Numbered from the stretch's first letter, positions 51,128-60,501 are shown. The stretch: DNA of 64,000 nt from Clostridiales bacterium (GCA_014799665.1 JAAVHP010000007.1:59784-123783); one strand, 5' to 3'. Notes: generated by a model from the sequence alone, not told the origin. Translations and numbers: made by a program.

Positions 51128-51159
51128 TTGGACAAAAACGGATAAATCGGTTATACCTA
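51128..51159 (+). promoter_or_regulatory. Island promoter-like motif, copy 3
   Basis: TTGGACA (51128-51134), 17 bp, TATACCTA (51152-51159), followed by AGTGAAA. 29 bases before the ATG of the second peptidase-type gene. Confidence 0.6.
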
Positions 51160-51188
51160 AGTGAAAACAACAGTTTGGGAGGTAACTG

Positions 51189-51849
51189 ATGAAAACAAAA
51201 GTAAGAAATGGAATCTTCATAGCGTCGCTGGCGTGCGTGGCATTAAGCTCTGCAGTTTGTCTGACTACGGTTAATCTTTCCGCGTCGGCGGATAAGGAAA
51301 GCTCCAAGTCGAAAAGCAATCTCGTTTTAGTCGAACAAGCATTAAAGACGGTCGGCAAGGACTTAGAGTCTATTGTCACTGGATATAACAAAGTATTCGG
51401 AACGGAATGGGCGGCAACCTCGATAGAGTATTCTTCTCCCGTTTACCTAATCGAAGATGACGAATACGGTATGTATTTAGACCTCGACGGGGATAACGGA
51501 TATACCGTAATAACTATGAACAACAAGATTTATTGCGTGCATATCAATGGGGATCTGGAATATCTGCGCGGAGCCAAAAAAATATATTTTAGTTATATGG
51601 ACGGCTTTATGTATGTCGACGATAACGGACAATTCCGAAAATGCGAGCAAGATGAAAACCGCTTTAATCCATTTTCGAATGGTAATTTAGATGCGCCGGC
51701 AAAACAAGACGACGATCAACTTGACGGCGCGTCAAATAATGCTTCATCTTCCGTAAACTATCAGGACCCAAGAGATCTTGGGAATGATGGGAAAATCAAT
51801 CCCGCTCGCCAACCCGAATCTTAAATTTTATTATATGGCGAGGTGTTAG
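51189..51849 (+). pseudogene. Peptidase paralogue with catalytic domain deleted
   Basis: The first ~170 residues closely match the pro-domain of the gene at 49183 (shared ALKTVGKDLESIVTGYNKVF-type block, FSYMDGFMYVDDNGQFRK). The match stops at GKINPA, where the sequence jumps to the last ~40 bases of the peptidase gene (encoding NLKFYYMARC) in another frame, giving a stop at 51822-51824. The whole catalytic region (roughly 700 bases) is missing. It may be a deletion remnant, or a secreted pro-domain that still acts as an inhibitor or chaperone. Its promoter-like motif and ribosome site (GGGAGG) are intact. Confidence 0.75.
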
Positions 51850-51850
51850 T

Positions 51851-52429
51851 ATGAAAAAATTATTGTTAATATTGTTAACCGGAATACTTGTATTTTCTCT
51901 TTCTGCTTGTAGCGTGAAGCCAGAAAATCAACAAGGCTCGCAAGTAGATAATTCACACACAGAAAATGAACAGGACTCGCAAATTGAAGAGAATGTAAGT
52001 CGTCCCATACACTTAGCATATGACACTTTTATACAAGATGGAGATGGCGTAGATAGATGTTTTTGGGGAGACGGTAAAGTAGTGTTTGACGATTTTGGCG
52101 GCAGAGGTCGGCAAATCAAAAAAAGTGCGACGTTAACTGTGTCGACCGAATACGATATGTGGTTTGCTGATCTTGAAATAGATTTAGATTTAACAAATGA
52201 TTATTATCCGATTGAATTCGAATATGACGAAACCAAAATCGAGATAACGGAAAATCCGGATAAAGAAAATCATTTTATAATAAAAGTTTTGCAATCTTGC
52301 GATAACGAAGAAATATTCATCACGTTAACGTCTAAAAGTCCTTTAGACGAAATGTTTGATGAAAACGGCGAGCCTTGCAGTATACCGCATCCGTGTAAAA
52401 TCAGTGTAACAATCAGTACGGTAGAGTAA
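51851..52429 (+). CDS. Island lipoprotein, copy 2
   Basis: 192 residues with a canonical lipobox (FSLSACSVK) and a linker rich in Q, E and S. The mature domain is paralogous to copy 1: DTFIQDGDGVDRCFWGDGKVVFDDF, STEYDMWFADLEIDLDL, IEFEYDETKIEI, and the same end ISVTISTVE. It adds a short insert near the C-terminus (EMFDENGEPCSIPHPC). It follows the deleted peptidase copy by one base, as copy 1 follows the full peptidase. Confidence 0.65.
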   Translation: MKKLLLILLTGILVFSLSACSVKPENQQGSQVDNSHTENEQDSQIEENVSRPIHLAYDTFIQDGDGVDRCFWGDGKVVFDDFGGRGRQIKKSATLTVSTEYDMWFADLEIDLDLTNDYYPIEFEYDETKIEITENPDKENHFIIKVLQSCDNEEIFITLTSKSPLDEMFDENGEPCSIPHPCKISVTISTVE

Positions 52430-52506
52430 ATATATTAACCACAAAGTGTGTTGAATTTGGATCAATTAAAAATATTTTAATACATCCAAATTTGAAATTA
52501 AACTGC

Positions 52507-52552
52507 AAATCAATAAGCGGTATCGTCGAAATTTTGTCGATATCGCTTTTGT
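52507..52552. repeat. 46-bp direct repeat, right copy (terminator)
   Basis: Identical to 46226-46271, including the AGCGGTATCG hairpin and TTTTGT tail. Marks the right edge of the island, 54 bases before the GH31 start codon. Confidence 0.85.
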
Positions 52553-52606
52553 TTTTTGCATTATTATGGTATACTTAATCGAATCTCTATGTTTTGGAGA
52601 AAAGGT

Positions 52607-55018
52607 ATGCTCGATAAGCATCTTATAGTCAAGACCTACGGCAAGGCGGACGAGAAGAATATTATCGTATGGCAGGATTACCGCGTAACCGTTTTGGGTG
52701 AGGGGTTGTTCCGTTTGGAAAACAATACCGCGCATATTTGGCGTGATAATGCTACCCAATGCGTGTGGTATCGGAATGCGCCGAAGCAATCTTTTTCGGT
52801 AAACAAAACGGACGGCGAGTGTGTAATATCGACGAACGCCGTCATGCTCGTGTTAAAGCCCGACCGCAAGCAATGCCATGTCGTGCTCGGCGGCAAGAAT
52901 ATTCCCATAGACAATTCGCAAAATCTACTCGGCACGTGCCGCACGCTCGATAACTGCGACGGCGATACCGAGGAATATGCGTGGAAGCCCAAGCTTTTAA
53001 CTCGTAAAGTAAAGCTCGGCAACGGCGTGTGTTCTAAGAACGGTGTGGCCGTGCTAGACGACGGCTTGTCGCTCACTCTCGACGATAATGGGAAAATAAT
53101 CGCAGAGCGCGGCGCCGGTAGCGACGAATATATCTTTGCGTTTGGAAAGGACTACCGCGGCGCCGTGCGTGCGCTTTACGAAATAACGGGATACACGCCC
53201 ATGCTTCCACGCTATTCGCTCGGCAATTGGTGGAGCAGGTACTATCCGTATACGGAAAGCGAATACCTGATTGTACTTGATAACTTTGCGCGGCGAGGTA
53301 TTCCGCTTACAGTCGCGACTATCGATATGGATTGGCACTATACAGATATAGATAATGAGTTCGGCATTACCGCGAAGGGCGATCCTGTGTTCTACGGCGG
53401 TACGAGCGGTTGGACGGGGTACGGCTGGAATAAGCATTTGTTTCCCGATTATAAGGCGTTCTTAAAACGCATAAGCGACAGAAACTTAAAAATCACGCTC
53501 AACGTGCATCCGGCGGACGGGATACGCTTCTTTGACGATAACTATAAAAGCATGGCTACGGCTATGGGCAAAGATCCCGCTACCGAGGAAGCGATACGCT
53601 TCGACGTTACCGACGATAGGTTTATCAACAATTATTTTTCGTGCATACATAAGCCGTACGAGCAGGACGGTGTTGCGTTTTGGTGGATAGATTGGCAGCA
53701 GGGCACAAAGTCCGATTTGGATGGGCTCGATCCGTTGTGGTCGCTCAATCATTATCATTATCTCGATAACGGTTTGAACAACGAAAACCCGATCATACTT
53801 TCGCGCTATGCGGGCGTGGGATCGCATAGGTATCCCGTCGGGTTTTCGGGAGATACGCATATAACCTGGAATACGCTTTCGTTTTTGCCGTACTTTACGG
53901 CAACGGCGAGCAATATCGGTTACGGCTGGTGGTCGCACGATATAGGCGGGCACATGGGCGGAAAGACGGACGGAGAGCTTTACGCTCGCTCCGTTCAGTT
54001 CGGCGTTTTCAGTCCGATAAATAGGCTCCACAGTATGTGCGCTAAGGTTGTATCAAAAGAGCCTTGGGCTTACGGAAACGGCGTAGGACTTATCGCTACG
54101 GAGTTTTTAAAGTTTCGTCATGGGCTAATACCGTTTTTGTATACAGCCGATTATTTATCTCACGAGCAGGGCAAAACGCTCGTCGAGCCCATGTATTACG
54201 AATATCCCGATTGCGAGAACGCCTACGATAATTCGCGTGATCAGTATTTGTTCGGCGGTCTTATCGTCGCGCCCGCTATTTCACCGCAGGATCCCGACGG
54301 CTTTACTAGAATAAAAGTATGGTTGCCGCGCGGTAAGTATACCGACGTATTCACCAAGGAAGAATACGATATAAAAGACGAAAACGGCAGGCAAATGACT
54401 TTATTTCGTAGGCTGGACAGCATCCCCGTGCTTGCTAAGGCGGGGACAGTCTTGCCACTTTCTTGTGATAGCGGAAATTCGGTCGCAAACCCGCAAACGC
54501 TCGAAGTCAAGGTGTTTTCGGGCGACGGCGCGTACTCGCTGTACGAAGATGGCGAAAACGGTAAAAAGCACTTTACCGATTTTAAGGTTAGTCAGTCCGG
54601 TAAAACTGTGACCCTCGATATAAGCGGAAAAGGCGACGATGAAGTAGTTCCGAAGAACAGAACGCTCAGAATAGTTTTCGAGAATATTTATAACGGCAGC
54701 GTCGAGCTTTTCGTAAACGGTAAAAAATGCGAGAATGCCGTAGACTATGCCGATAACGTTACTGTGGTCATAACAAATTATGATCCAAATAAAAAATATA
54801 AGATAGTAGCCGTCGATAATAATTCCGAGCTTGATAATATCAAGCTGCGCTTGACAGACGCGCTTATGCGTGCGGAATGTGGAAATTACGATAAGGATCG
54901 TTGGCATAAACAGTTACTGGCGGCTAAAAGCGAAAAAGAATTGCATGAGGTTATAGACAAAATCGAGCTTGGCGATATAGTAATAGCAAAGCTTAATGAA
55001 AATCTAATAAACGACTAA
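52607..55018 (+). CDS. Glycoside hydrolase family 31 (alpha-glucosidase-like)
   Basis: 803-residue retaining alpha-glycosidase, no signal peptide, so cytoplasmic. N-terminal beta-sandwich (VWQDYRVTVLGEGLFRLE), then the barrel with YSLGNWWSRYYPYTESEY and ATIDMDWHYTD. The nucleophile is D362 in FWWIDWQQG and the acid/base D416 in GFSGDTHITW. Later NIGYGWWSHDIGGHMGG and the C-terminal beta domains fit GH31. Substrate could be alpha-glucosides or alpha-xylosides; the extra C-terminal helical part (after ~745) is not typical. Start ATG 52607 behind GGAG. Confidence 0.9.
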   Translation: MLDKHLIVKTYGKADEKNIIVWQDYRVTVLGEGLFRLENNTAHIWRDNATQCVWYRNAPKQSFSVNKTDGECVISTNAVMLVLKPDRKQCHVVLGGKNIPIDNSQNLLGTCRTLDNCDGDTEEYAWKPKLLTRKVKLGNGVCSKNGVAVLDDGLSLTLDDNGKIIAERGAGSDEYIFAFGKDYRGAVRALYEITGYTPMLPRYSLGNWWSRYYPYTESEYLIVLDNFARRGIPLTVATIDMDWHYTDIDNEFGITAKGDPVFYGGTSGWTGYGWNKHLFPDYKAFLKRISDRNLKITLNVHPADGIRFFDDNYKSMATAMGKDPATEEAIRFDVTDDRFINNYFSCIHKPYEQDGVAFWWIDWQQGTKSDLDGLDPLWSLNHYHYLDNGLNNENPIILSRYAGVGSHRYPVGFSGDTHITWNTLSFLPYFTATASNIGYGWWSHDIGGHMGGKTDGELYARSVQFGVFSPINRLHSMCAKVVSKEPWAYGNGVGLIATEFLKFRHGLIPFLYTADYLSHEQGKTLVEPMYYEYPDCENAYDNSRDQYLFGGLIVAPAISPQDPDGFTRIKVWLPRGKYTDVFTKEEYDIKDENGRQMTLFRRLDSIPVLAKAGTVLPLSCDSGNSVANPQTLEVKVFSGDGAYSLYEDGENGKKHFTDFKVSQSGKTVTLDISGKGDDEVVPKNRTLRIVFENIYNGSVELFVNGKKCENAVDYADNVTVVITNYDPNKKYKIVAVDNNSELDNIKLRLTDALMRAECGNYDKDRWHKQLLAAKSEKELHEVIDKIELGDIVIAKLNENLIND

Positions 55019-55089
55019 TTGTGTTTTAATTTTAGTGATTTATAATTTGTTTGTATAAAGGCGATTGCCGCGTTTTAAGGAGGTGGGCT

Positions 55090-55614
55090 ATGAAGATCCT
55101 TCAAAATATTATAGTGTTTGTCTTGTTGCCTATACTTCTGTTTTTGATGTATTTTTTTGTATATAAATATAGTAGAAAATACGGGACGAAGCCCAAGAAC
55201 CCAAGAGTTTTGCGGTTTCCACGGTTTTTTTTGGTTATACCGATATTCGGCTTTTGTTTTTGCTTGCTTTATAGCATTTATATTTTATTATTTCAATTTG
55301 AAGATTGGCCGTTTATAATATTATTTTTCGGAATATTCGGATTTCCCGGTTTATTTGCGTTCATTGCATGGTCGGTGTGGAAAGTGGATATCAAAGACGA
55401 CGGGTTTGTTTATAGAAATTTTATCGGTAGGAAAGTAGAATACAAGTATAAGGACTTGGAGTATAAACAGTCTAAAAGGTATCGGAGCTTAAAATGGTAT
55501 TTCTATAAAGGCGATAAAAAGGTTTTTTGTATGCCGCCCTATATCGACGGCGACAATCTTCTATATAAGAAGTATAGAAAATATATAAAAGAAGAAGCGT
55601 CAAACAAAATTTAA
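55090..55614 (+). CDS. Small membrane protein with PH-like domain
   Basis: 174 residues: two or three hydrophobic segments (about 5-24, 43-66, 74-98) and a C-terminal beta domain (VDIKDDGFVYRNFIGRKVEYKYKDL) resembling the bacterial PH-type domains in such membrane proteins. Start ATG 55090 has a perfect AAGGAGGTG. It contains CGGTTTTTTTTGGTT (T8, residues F-F-L) with the frame intact, a useful control for the broken poly-T genes of the island. Confidence 0.6.
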   Translation: MKILQNIIVFVLLPILLFLMYFFVYKYSRKYGTKPKNPRVLRFPRFFLVIPIFGFCFCLLYSIYILLFQFEDWPFIILFFGIFGFPGLFAFIAWSVWKVDIKDDGFVYRNFIGRKVEYKYKDLEYKQSKRYRSLKWYFYKGDKKVFCMPPYIDGDNLLYKKYRKYIKEEASNKI

Positions 55615-55633
55615 TAAAATTTTTAAAAAAGGG

Positions 55634-55662
55634 TTGACAATCGAGTTAAAGCATGATATGAT
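55634..55662 (+). promoter_or_regulatory. Sigma-A promoter of dgt-dnaG-rpoD
   Basis: Perfect TTGACA (55634-55639), 17 bp, TATGAT (55657-55662); leader of about 90 bases. Confidence 0.75.
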
Positions 55663-55758
55663 ATGCAAGTCGTTTTATATACTTTAAGCGACAATGTTTT
55701 GCTTGCTTGAAATTTTTGATCGACAAAAAAGAAACTGTACGGGAGGTGGCGTTCATCT

Positions 55759-56751
55759 ATGGACTATAAGGCGATAACTTACGAGCTTCAAGAAAAGTAT
55801 TTGTCACCGTACGCGTGCAAGGACAGCGACAGTAAGGGGAGGCTTAAACCGCTCGAACCCTGTCCCATGCGCACCGAGTTTCAGCGCGACCGCGACCGCA
55901 TAATTCACAGCAAGGCGTTCCGTCGGCTCAAACACAAAACGCAGGTATTCCTTTCGCCCGAGGGCGATCATTACAGAACGCGGCTCACGCATACGCTCGA
56001 AGTCAGCCAGATAGCGCGAACGATTTCCAGGTGTCTGCGGCTCAACGAGGATCTTACCGAGGCGATCGCGCTCGGTCACGACCTTGGGCACACGCCGTAC
56101 GGGCACGCGGGCGAGCGCGCGCTAAATAAGTTTACGCACTTCACGCACAACGAGCAGTCGCTTAGAATGGTGGACGTTATCGAGTACGACGGACAGGGCA
56201 TGAACCTTACGTTCGAGGTGCGCGACGGAATACTTCATCACACGTCGAGCGGCACGCCTGCAACTCTCGAAGGCAAGGTTGTGGCGTTCGCCGACCGCAT
56301 TGCATACATAAACCACGATATAGACGACGCGATCCGCGGTGGGGTGATCAAGGCGACGGACATTCCCAAACGGTTCACAGACGTGTTCGGCGACACGCAT
56401 AGTAAGCGCATTTCGTCCATGATAACCGATATAATTACCGAGAGTTATGGCAAAAATACGGTTGCGCAAACTCCCGAGTTTGCTTCAGCAATGAACGAGC
56501 TGAGAACGTATATGTTCCAAAACGTTTACACTTCGCCGCTCGCCAAGTCGGAAGAGAAGAAAGCCATAAAAATGATAGAGTATTTGTACTTGTATTTCTG
56601 TGCGCACGAGAGCGAGCTGCCCGAACAGTTCAGGTACGAAACGGAGCCCGTCGAGCGCCGCGTATGCGACTACATTTCCACAATGTCCGACCACTACGCC
56701 GTGCGCCTTTTCGAGGGCTTGACCGTGCCGCAGAGTTGGTCCAAGCTGTAA
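55759..56751 (+). CDS. dgt: Deoxyguanosinetriphosphate triphosphohydrolase-like HD protein
   Basis: Hydrolyses dNTPs to nucleosides and triphosphate. 330 residues; HD-domain metal and substrate motifs are present: HSKAFRRLKHKTQVF, RTRLTHTLEVSQIAR, and GHDLGHTPYGHAGE. The second half matches the family (VAFADRIAYINHDIDDAI). GGGAGGTGG precedes the ATG. It opens the conserved dgt-dnaG-rpoD-trmK run of Firmicutes. Confidence 0.93.
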   Translation: MDYKAITYELQEKYLSPYACKDSDSKGRLKPLEPCPMRTEFQRDRDRIIHSKAFRRLKHKTQVFLSPEGDHYRTRLTHTLEVSQIARTISRCLRLNEDLTEAIALGHDLGHTPYGHAGERALNKFTHFTHNEQSLRMVDVIEYDGQGMNLTFEVRDGILHHTSSGTPATLEGKVVAFADRIAYINHDIDDAIRGGVIKATDIPKRFTDVFGDTHSKRISSMITDIITESYGKNTVAQTPEFASAMNELRTYMFQNVYTSPLAKSEEKKAIKMIEYLYLYFCAHESELPEQFRYETEPVERRVCDYISTMSDHYAVRLFEGLTVPQSWSKL

Positions 56752-56780
56752 AGATTAGCCAAAGTCAAACGAGGAGTTGC

Positions 56781-58532
56781 ATGGATAGAGAGTTTTCCGA
56801 TTTCATCGGTAAGGTGCTCGACAAGACCGACATAATTTCGCTTATATCGCGTTACGTTCACGTCGATCGCAAGGGCAATACTTACTGGGCGTGCTGTCCG
56901 TTTCATCACGAAACGCAGCCGTCGTTCTCGATATCGCCGGACAAGCAGTTCTTTCACTGCTTCGGCTGCAAAGAGAGCGGCAACGCCATCTCCTTCGTTA
57001 TGAAGATGGAGAACATCGAGTTTATCGACGCGCTCAAAATGCTTGCCGAGCAGGCGGGGCTGGAAATGCCCAAGCCCAAGGCGGGAACAAACTTTCAGCG
57101 CGTCGACAAAAAACACCGCGAAACTCTGTACAATCTCATGCGCGACGCGGCGCGGCACTACCACGACAACCTCAATAATCTGCGCGCCAAGGTCTTTAAT
57201 GACTATCTAAACGACAGACAAATAACGCCCGCTATGATAACGCGGTTCGGGCTCGGCGCGAGCCTCGACTTTAACGAAATGCTCGACTATCTCTTGTCAA
57301 AGGGTTATACCTACGAGCAGATCCACGCGGCGGGCATTGCCGAGGACAAGGACGGCAGACATTACGACGTTTTCGGTAAGAGGTTGATCTACCCGATAAT
57401 CGACAACATGAACAACGTTGTGGCGTTCGGCGGGCGCACGCTCGAAAAGGACGCGCAGTTCGCCAAGTACCGTAACAGCACCCAGACCGAGATCTTCGAT
57501 AAGTCAAAGGTTATTTACGGTATCAACCTACTCAAAAAGCGCAAGCAAAAAGCCCCGATAGACTACGTAGTAATGGTCGAGGGGTACATGGACGTAATAG
57601 CCTTGCACAAGGCGGGGTTCGATACGGCGGTCGCGTCCATGGGCACTGCGCTCACCACCAAACAGGCAAGACAGCTCAAACTGTACAGCGACCTGGTTTA
57701 TATCAGCTACGACGGCGATACCGCAGGGCAGAAAGCAACCATGCGCGGATTGGATATCCTGCGCGAAACGGGTATCACGGTCAAGGTCGTGCGTTTACCG
57801 GACGGACTCGATCCCGACGACGTCATCAAGCGCGAGGGCGCGCAAGGCTATCAAAAGCTTCTTGATGAAGCCGTGCCGCTCACCGCGTACAAGATAGACG
57901 TTCTCAAAAACAAGTTCGATATTACCGATCCCGATAAGCGCGCGCAGTTCGCGATAGAAAGCACTAAGGTCGTAACGGCGCTTGATAACCCCGTTGAGCA
58001 AGAACAGTATTTCGAATATATCGCCAAACTGACCGGATTTTCGGTAACCGCTCTTATGCGACAGGCGAATTTCGAAAAGACCGTTAAGGCTCAAACGCAA
58101 ACGGCGCCGCCACCGCCCGACGAGCCGAACGCCGCGCCCGTCAAGTACGACGAAGCGGTCAAGTTCTACCTCGCGAGCCTCATTCGCGGCGACTACAAGC
58201 CGAACGGCTACAACGTGTCGAGCGTAATGCCGGACGAGCTGTCGCGACGGTTGTACGACTGGTGTATGCGCCACCCCGAACGCACTCCGAATGAGCTGTT
58301 CGACGAGTTCGGCAGCGACGGCGCAGTCGGGGAGCTGTACGAATACAAGGGTTTGCCGGGCGACGGCGAAAGCAAGTTTATCGACGTGGAGCGCGAGCTG
58401 TACAGGCGAGTACTGGACCGCGAGATAGACAGGCTCAACGAAATGCTTAAAACGGGCGACAAGGGAGTTATCATTCCGCAGATCGGAAAACTGTCCGCCG
58501 AACGCAGTAAGCTAAACAAATACCGCAGTTAA
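56781..58532 (+). CDS. dnaG: DNA primase
   Basis: Synthesises RNA primers at the replication fork. 583 residues: CHC2 zinc domain (CPFH at 39-42, CFGC at 60-63), RNA-polymerase domain with TOPRIM motifs VEGYMDVIALHKAG and SYDGDTAGQKA, and a C-terminal helicase-binding part (from ~440). ATG 56781 follows GAGGAG; an in-frame ATG far upstream lies inside dgt and is rejected. Followed by rpoD after nine bases, as in the macromolecular synthesis operon. Confidence 0.97.
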   Translation: MDREFSDFIGKVLDKTDIISLISRYVHVDRKGNTYWACCPFHHETQPSFSISPDKQFFHCFGCKESGNAISFVMKMENIEFIDALKMLAEQAGLEMPKPKAGTNFQRVDKKHRETLYNLMRDAARHYHDNLNNLRAKVFNDYLNDRQITPAMITRFGLGASLDFNEMLDYLLSKGYTYEQIHAAGIAEDKDGRHYDVFGKRLIYPIIDNMNNVVAFGGRTLEKDAQFAKYRNSTQTEIFDKSKVIYGINLLKKRKQKAPIDYVVMVEGYMDVIALHKAGFDTAVASMGTALTTKQARQLKLYSDLVYISYDGDTAGQKATMRGLDILRETGITVKVVRLPDGLDPDDVIKREGAQGYQKLLDEAVPLTAYKIDVLKNKFDITDPDKRAQFAIESTKVVTALDNPVEQEQYFEYIAKLTGFSVTALMRQANFEKTVKAQTQTAPPPPDEPNAAPVKYDEAVKFYLASLIRGDYKPNGYNVSSVMPDELSRRLYDWCMRHPERTPNELFDEFGSDGAVGELYEYKGLPGDGESKFIDVERELYRRVLDREIDRLNEMLKTGDKGVIIPQIGKLSAERSKLNKYRS

Positions 58533-58541
58533 GGAGATCAC

Positions 58542-59864
58542 ATGAGAGATAAGAACAAAGGATCAAAGACCGTTCAGGAAGTAACGACGCCCGTAACCGC
58601 CGCGTCGTACGCACCGTCCGCGGAGATCACCGCCGCGCTCGACGGAATTTTCAAGTCCGCCAAGGACGGCGCAGTCGAGTACGACGCTATCGTGGAAAAG
58701 CTTACCGAGCTTCGCGCGGGCGCGGACGATATGGATTACGCGCTTCAATTTTTCGAGGAGAAAAACGTAACCATACTCAAAGACGGCAAGCGTGCGCCCA
58801 TACTTACTTCCAAAATGAACAACGCGCTGACAAAGCTTATTTCGATCGGCAAGACGCGCGGGTTCGTATCCAACGTAGAGATAGGCGAGCGGCTCACTAT
58901 CGAATGCGGCGCTGACGCGCAGCAGCTCGAAGAAGCTATGCGCATTATCCGCGACAGCGATATCGAGATCACGGACGGTCAGGTCAAAACGACCGAGCTC
59001 AAAAATATCGAGAGCCTTATCGGCGGCGAAGTCGGTACGGACGATCCCGTAAAGGTCTTTCTTAAAGATATAGGTAAAATTCCGCTGCTCAACGCAGACG
59101 AGGAAACCGAGCTTGCCAAGCGTATGTCCGACGGCGACGAGGACGCCAAAAAACGGCTCACCGAAGCCAACCTCAGGCTCGTCGTTGCCATAGCCAAGCG
59201 TTACGTGGGGCGCGGCATGCAGCTTCTCGACCTTATTCAAGAGGGCAACCTCGGTCTTATGAAAGCGGTCGAAAAGTTCGATTATACCAAAGGATTCAGG
59301 TTCTCGACGTACGCCACGTGGTGGATACGTCAGGCGATCACTCGTGCGATAGCCGATCAAGCGCGCACCATCCGTATCCCCGTGCACATGGTGGAAACGA
59401 TCAACAAGCTTGCGCGCACCAACCGCATACTCGTGCAAAAGCTCGGGCGCGACCCCACTCCGGAGGAGCTTGCCGAGGAAATGGATCTGCCCGTCGAGCG
59501 CGTTATGGAAATTCAGCGTATCAGTCAGGACCCCGTTTCGCTCGAAATGCCCGTCGGCGAGGAAGAAGACAGCCATCTTGGCGACTTCTTGGAGGACGAA
59601 AAGTCCAAAGCACCGCAGGACTTTGCGGAAGCGGGAATGCTGCGCGAGCAGCTCGCCGCGGTGCTTAACACGCTTACGCCGCGCGAGGAAATGGTCATCC
59701 GTTTAAGGTACGGGCTCGACGACGCGCATCCGCGCACGCTCGAAGACGTAGGTAAGGAGTTCGGCGTTACCCGCGAGCGTATCCGTCAGATCGAAGCGAA
59801 AGCGCTCAGAAAGCTTCGTCACCCCAACCGGTCGAAGCGGCTCAAAGAGTTTACCGATAGGTAA
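58542..59864 (+). CDS. rpoD: Primary sigma factor RpoD (sigma-A)
   Basis: Housekeeping sigma factor. 440 residues: variable N-terminus with region 1.1-like helices, region 2 (NLRLVVAIAKRYVGRGM...GFRFSTYATWWIRQAITRA), region 3 (IRIPVHMVETINKL) and region 4 with the -35-binding helix (TLEDVGKEFGVTRERIRQIEAKAL). This is the factor that would use the many TTGACA/TATAAT promoters in the window. AAGGAG precedes the ATG. Confidence 0.97.
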   Translation: MRDKNKGSKTVQEVTTPVTAASYAPSAEITAALDGIFKSAKDGAVEYDAIVEKLTELRAGADDMDYALQFFEEKNVTILKDGKRAPILTSKMNNALTKLISIGKTRGFVSNVEIGERLTIECGADAQQLEEAMRIIRDSDIEITDGQVKTTELKNIESLIGGEVGTDDPVKVFLKDIGKIPLLNADEETELAKRMSDGDEDAKKRLTEANLRLVVAIAKRYVGRGMQLLDLIQEGNLGLMKAVEKFDYTKGFRFSTYATWWIRQAITRAIADQARTIRIPVHMVETINKLARTNRILVQKLGRDPTPEELAEEMDLPVERVMEIQRISQDPVSLEMPVGEEEDSHLGDFLEDEKSKAPQDFAEAGMLREQLAAVLNTLTPREEMVIRLRYGLDDAHPRTLEDVGKEFGVTRERIRQIEAKALRKLRHPNRSKRLKEFTDR

Positions 59865-59874
59865 TCGCATACCG

Positions 59875-60501
59875 ATGAACGGTCGGCTCGACGAGATAAA
59901 AAAGCAAATACTGCCCGCCGCCGTGATTGCCGACGTAGGCTGCGACCACGCGCTTATTGCCAAATACTGCGCGGACAATGGACTTGCGCAAACGGTTATC
60001 GCTTCGGATATAAGCGACGCGTGCTTAAACAAGGCGCGGGCATTGCTTGCTGATACAGAGAACGTTAGATTCGTTTGCTGCGACGGAATTAAATACGATT
60101 GCGACGAGGCGGTCATCGCAGGCATGGGCGGACTGCTCATATCAAAAATTTTGACCGCAGCGTCTGCGCTTCCGTCAACGGTCGTCACTTGCCCGCATCG
60201 CGACGCGGACTGCGTTCGAAAAACGCTCACGTCACTCGGTTACGGCATTGACTGCGACGAGGACGTAGAGGACAACGGCAAGTTTTATTCGGTCATTCGC
60301 GGTCGGCTCGATAAAACGCTCGGTGTGCGCGAGCTCGACGAACTTCAAACACTATTCGGCGTAAACGTATCGCGCCGCAACGAAATCACTGTAAAACGCC
60401 TTAAAAAATTATATAAAACTTATGCGGTAGCGCCCGATAGGAACGCCGAAAGGCTGAGTAAAATCGTCGCCGCACTATCGCTTCAAGGCGAACAAATATA
60501 A
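59875..60501 (+). CDS. trmK: tRNA (adenine(22)-N1)-methyltransferase
   Basis: Methylates A22 of tRNA using SAM. 208 residues with motif I VIADVGCDHALIAKYCA, ASDISDACLNKA, and AGMGGLLISKIL, the TrmK catalytic-site region. It follows rpoD by ten bases, the usual place in Firmicutes; the neighbouring nif3-type gene often found next is absent and a zinc-ribbon gene takes its place. Confidence 0.92.
   Translation: MNGRLDEIKKQILPAAVIADVGCDHALIAKYCADNGLAQTVIASDISDACLNKARALLADTENVRFVCCDGIKYDCDEAVIAGMGGLLISKILTAASALPSTVVTCPHRDADCVRKTLTSLGYGIDCDEDVEDNGKFYSVIRGRLDKTLGVRELDELQTLFGVNVSRRNEITVKRLKKLYKTYAVAPDRNAERLSKIVAALSLQGEQI

Noticed and set aside
46226..52552. Island as an insertion sequence or prophage
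   Set aside because: No transposase, integrase or phage structural gene lies between the repeats; the repeats are terminators rather than target-site duplications of normal length.
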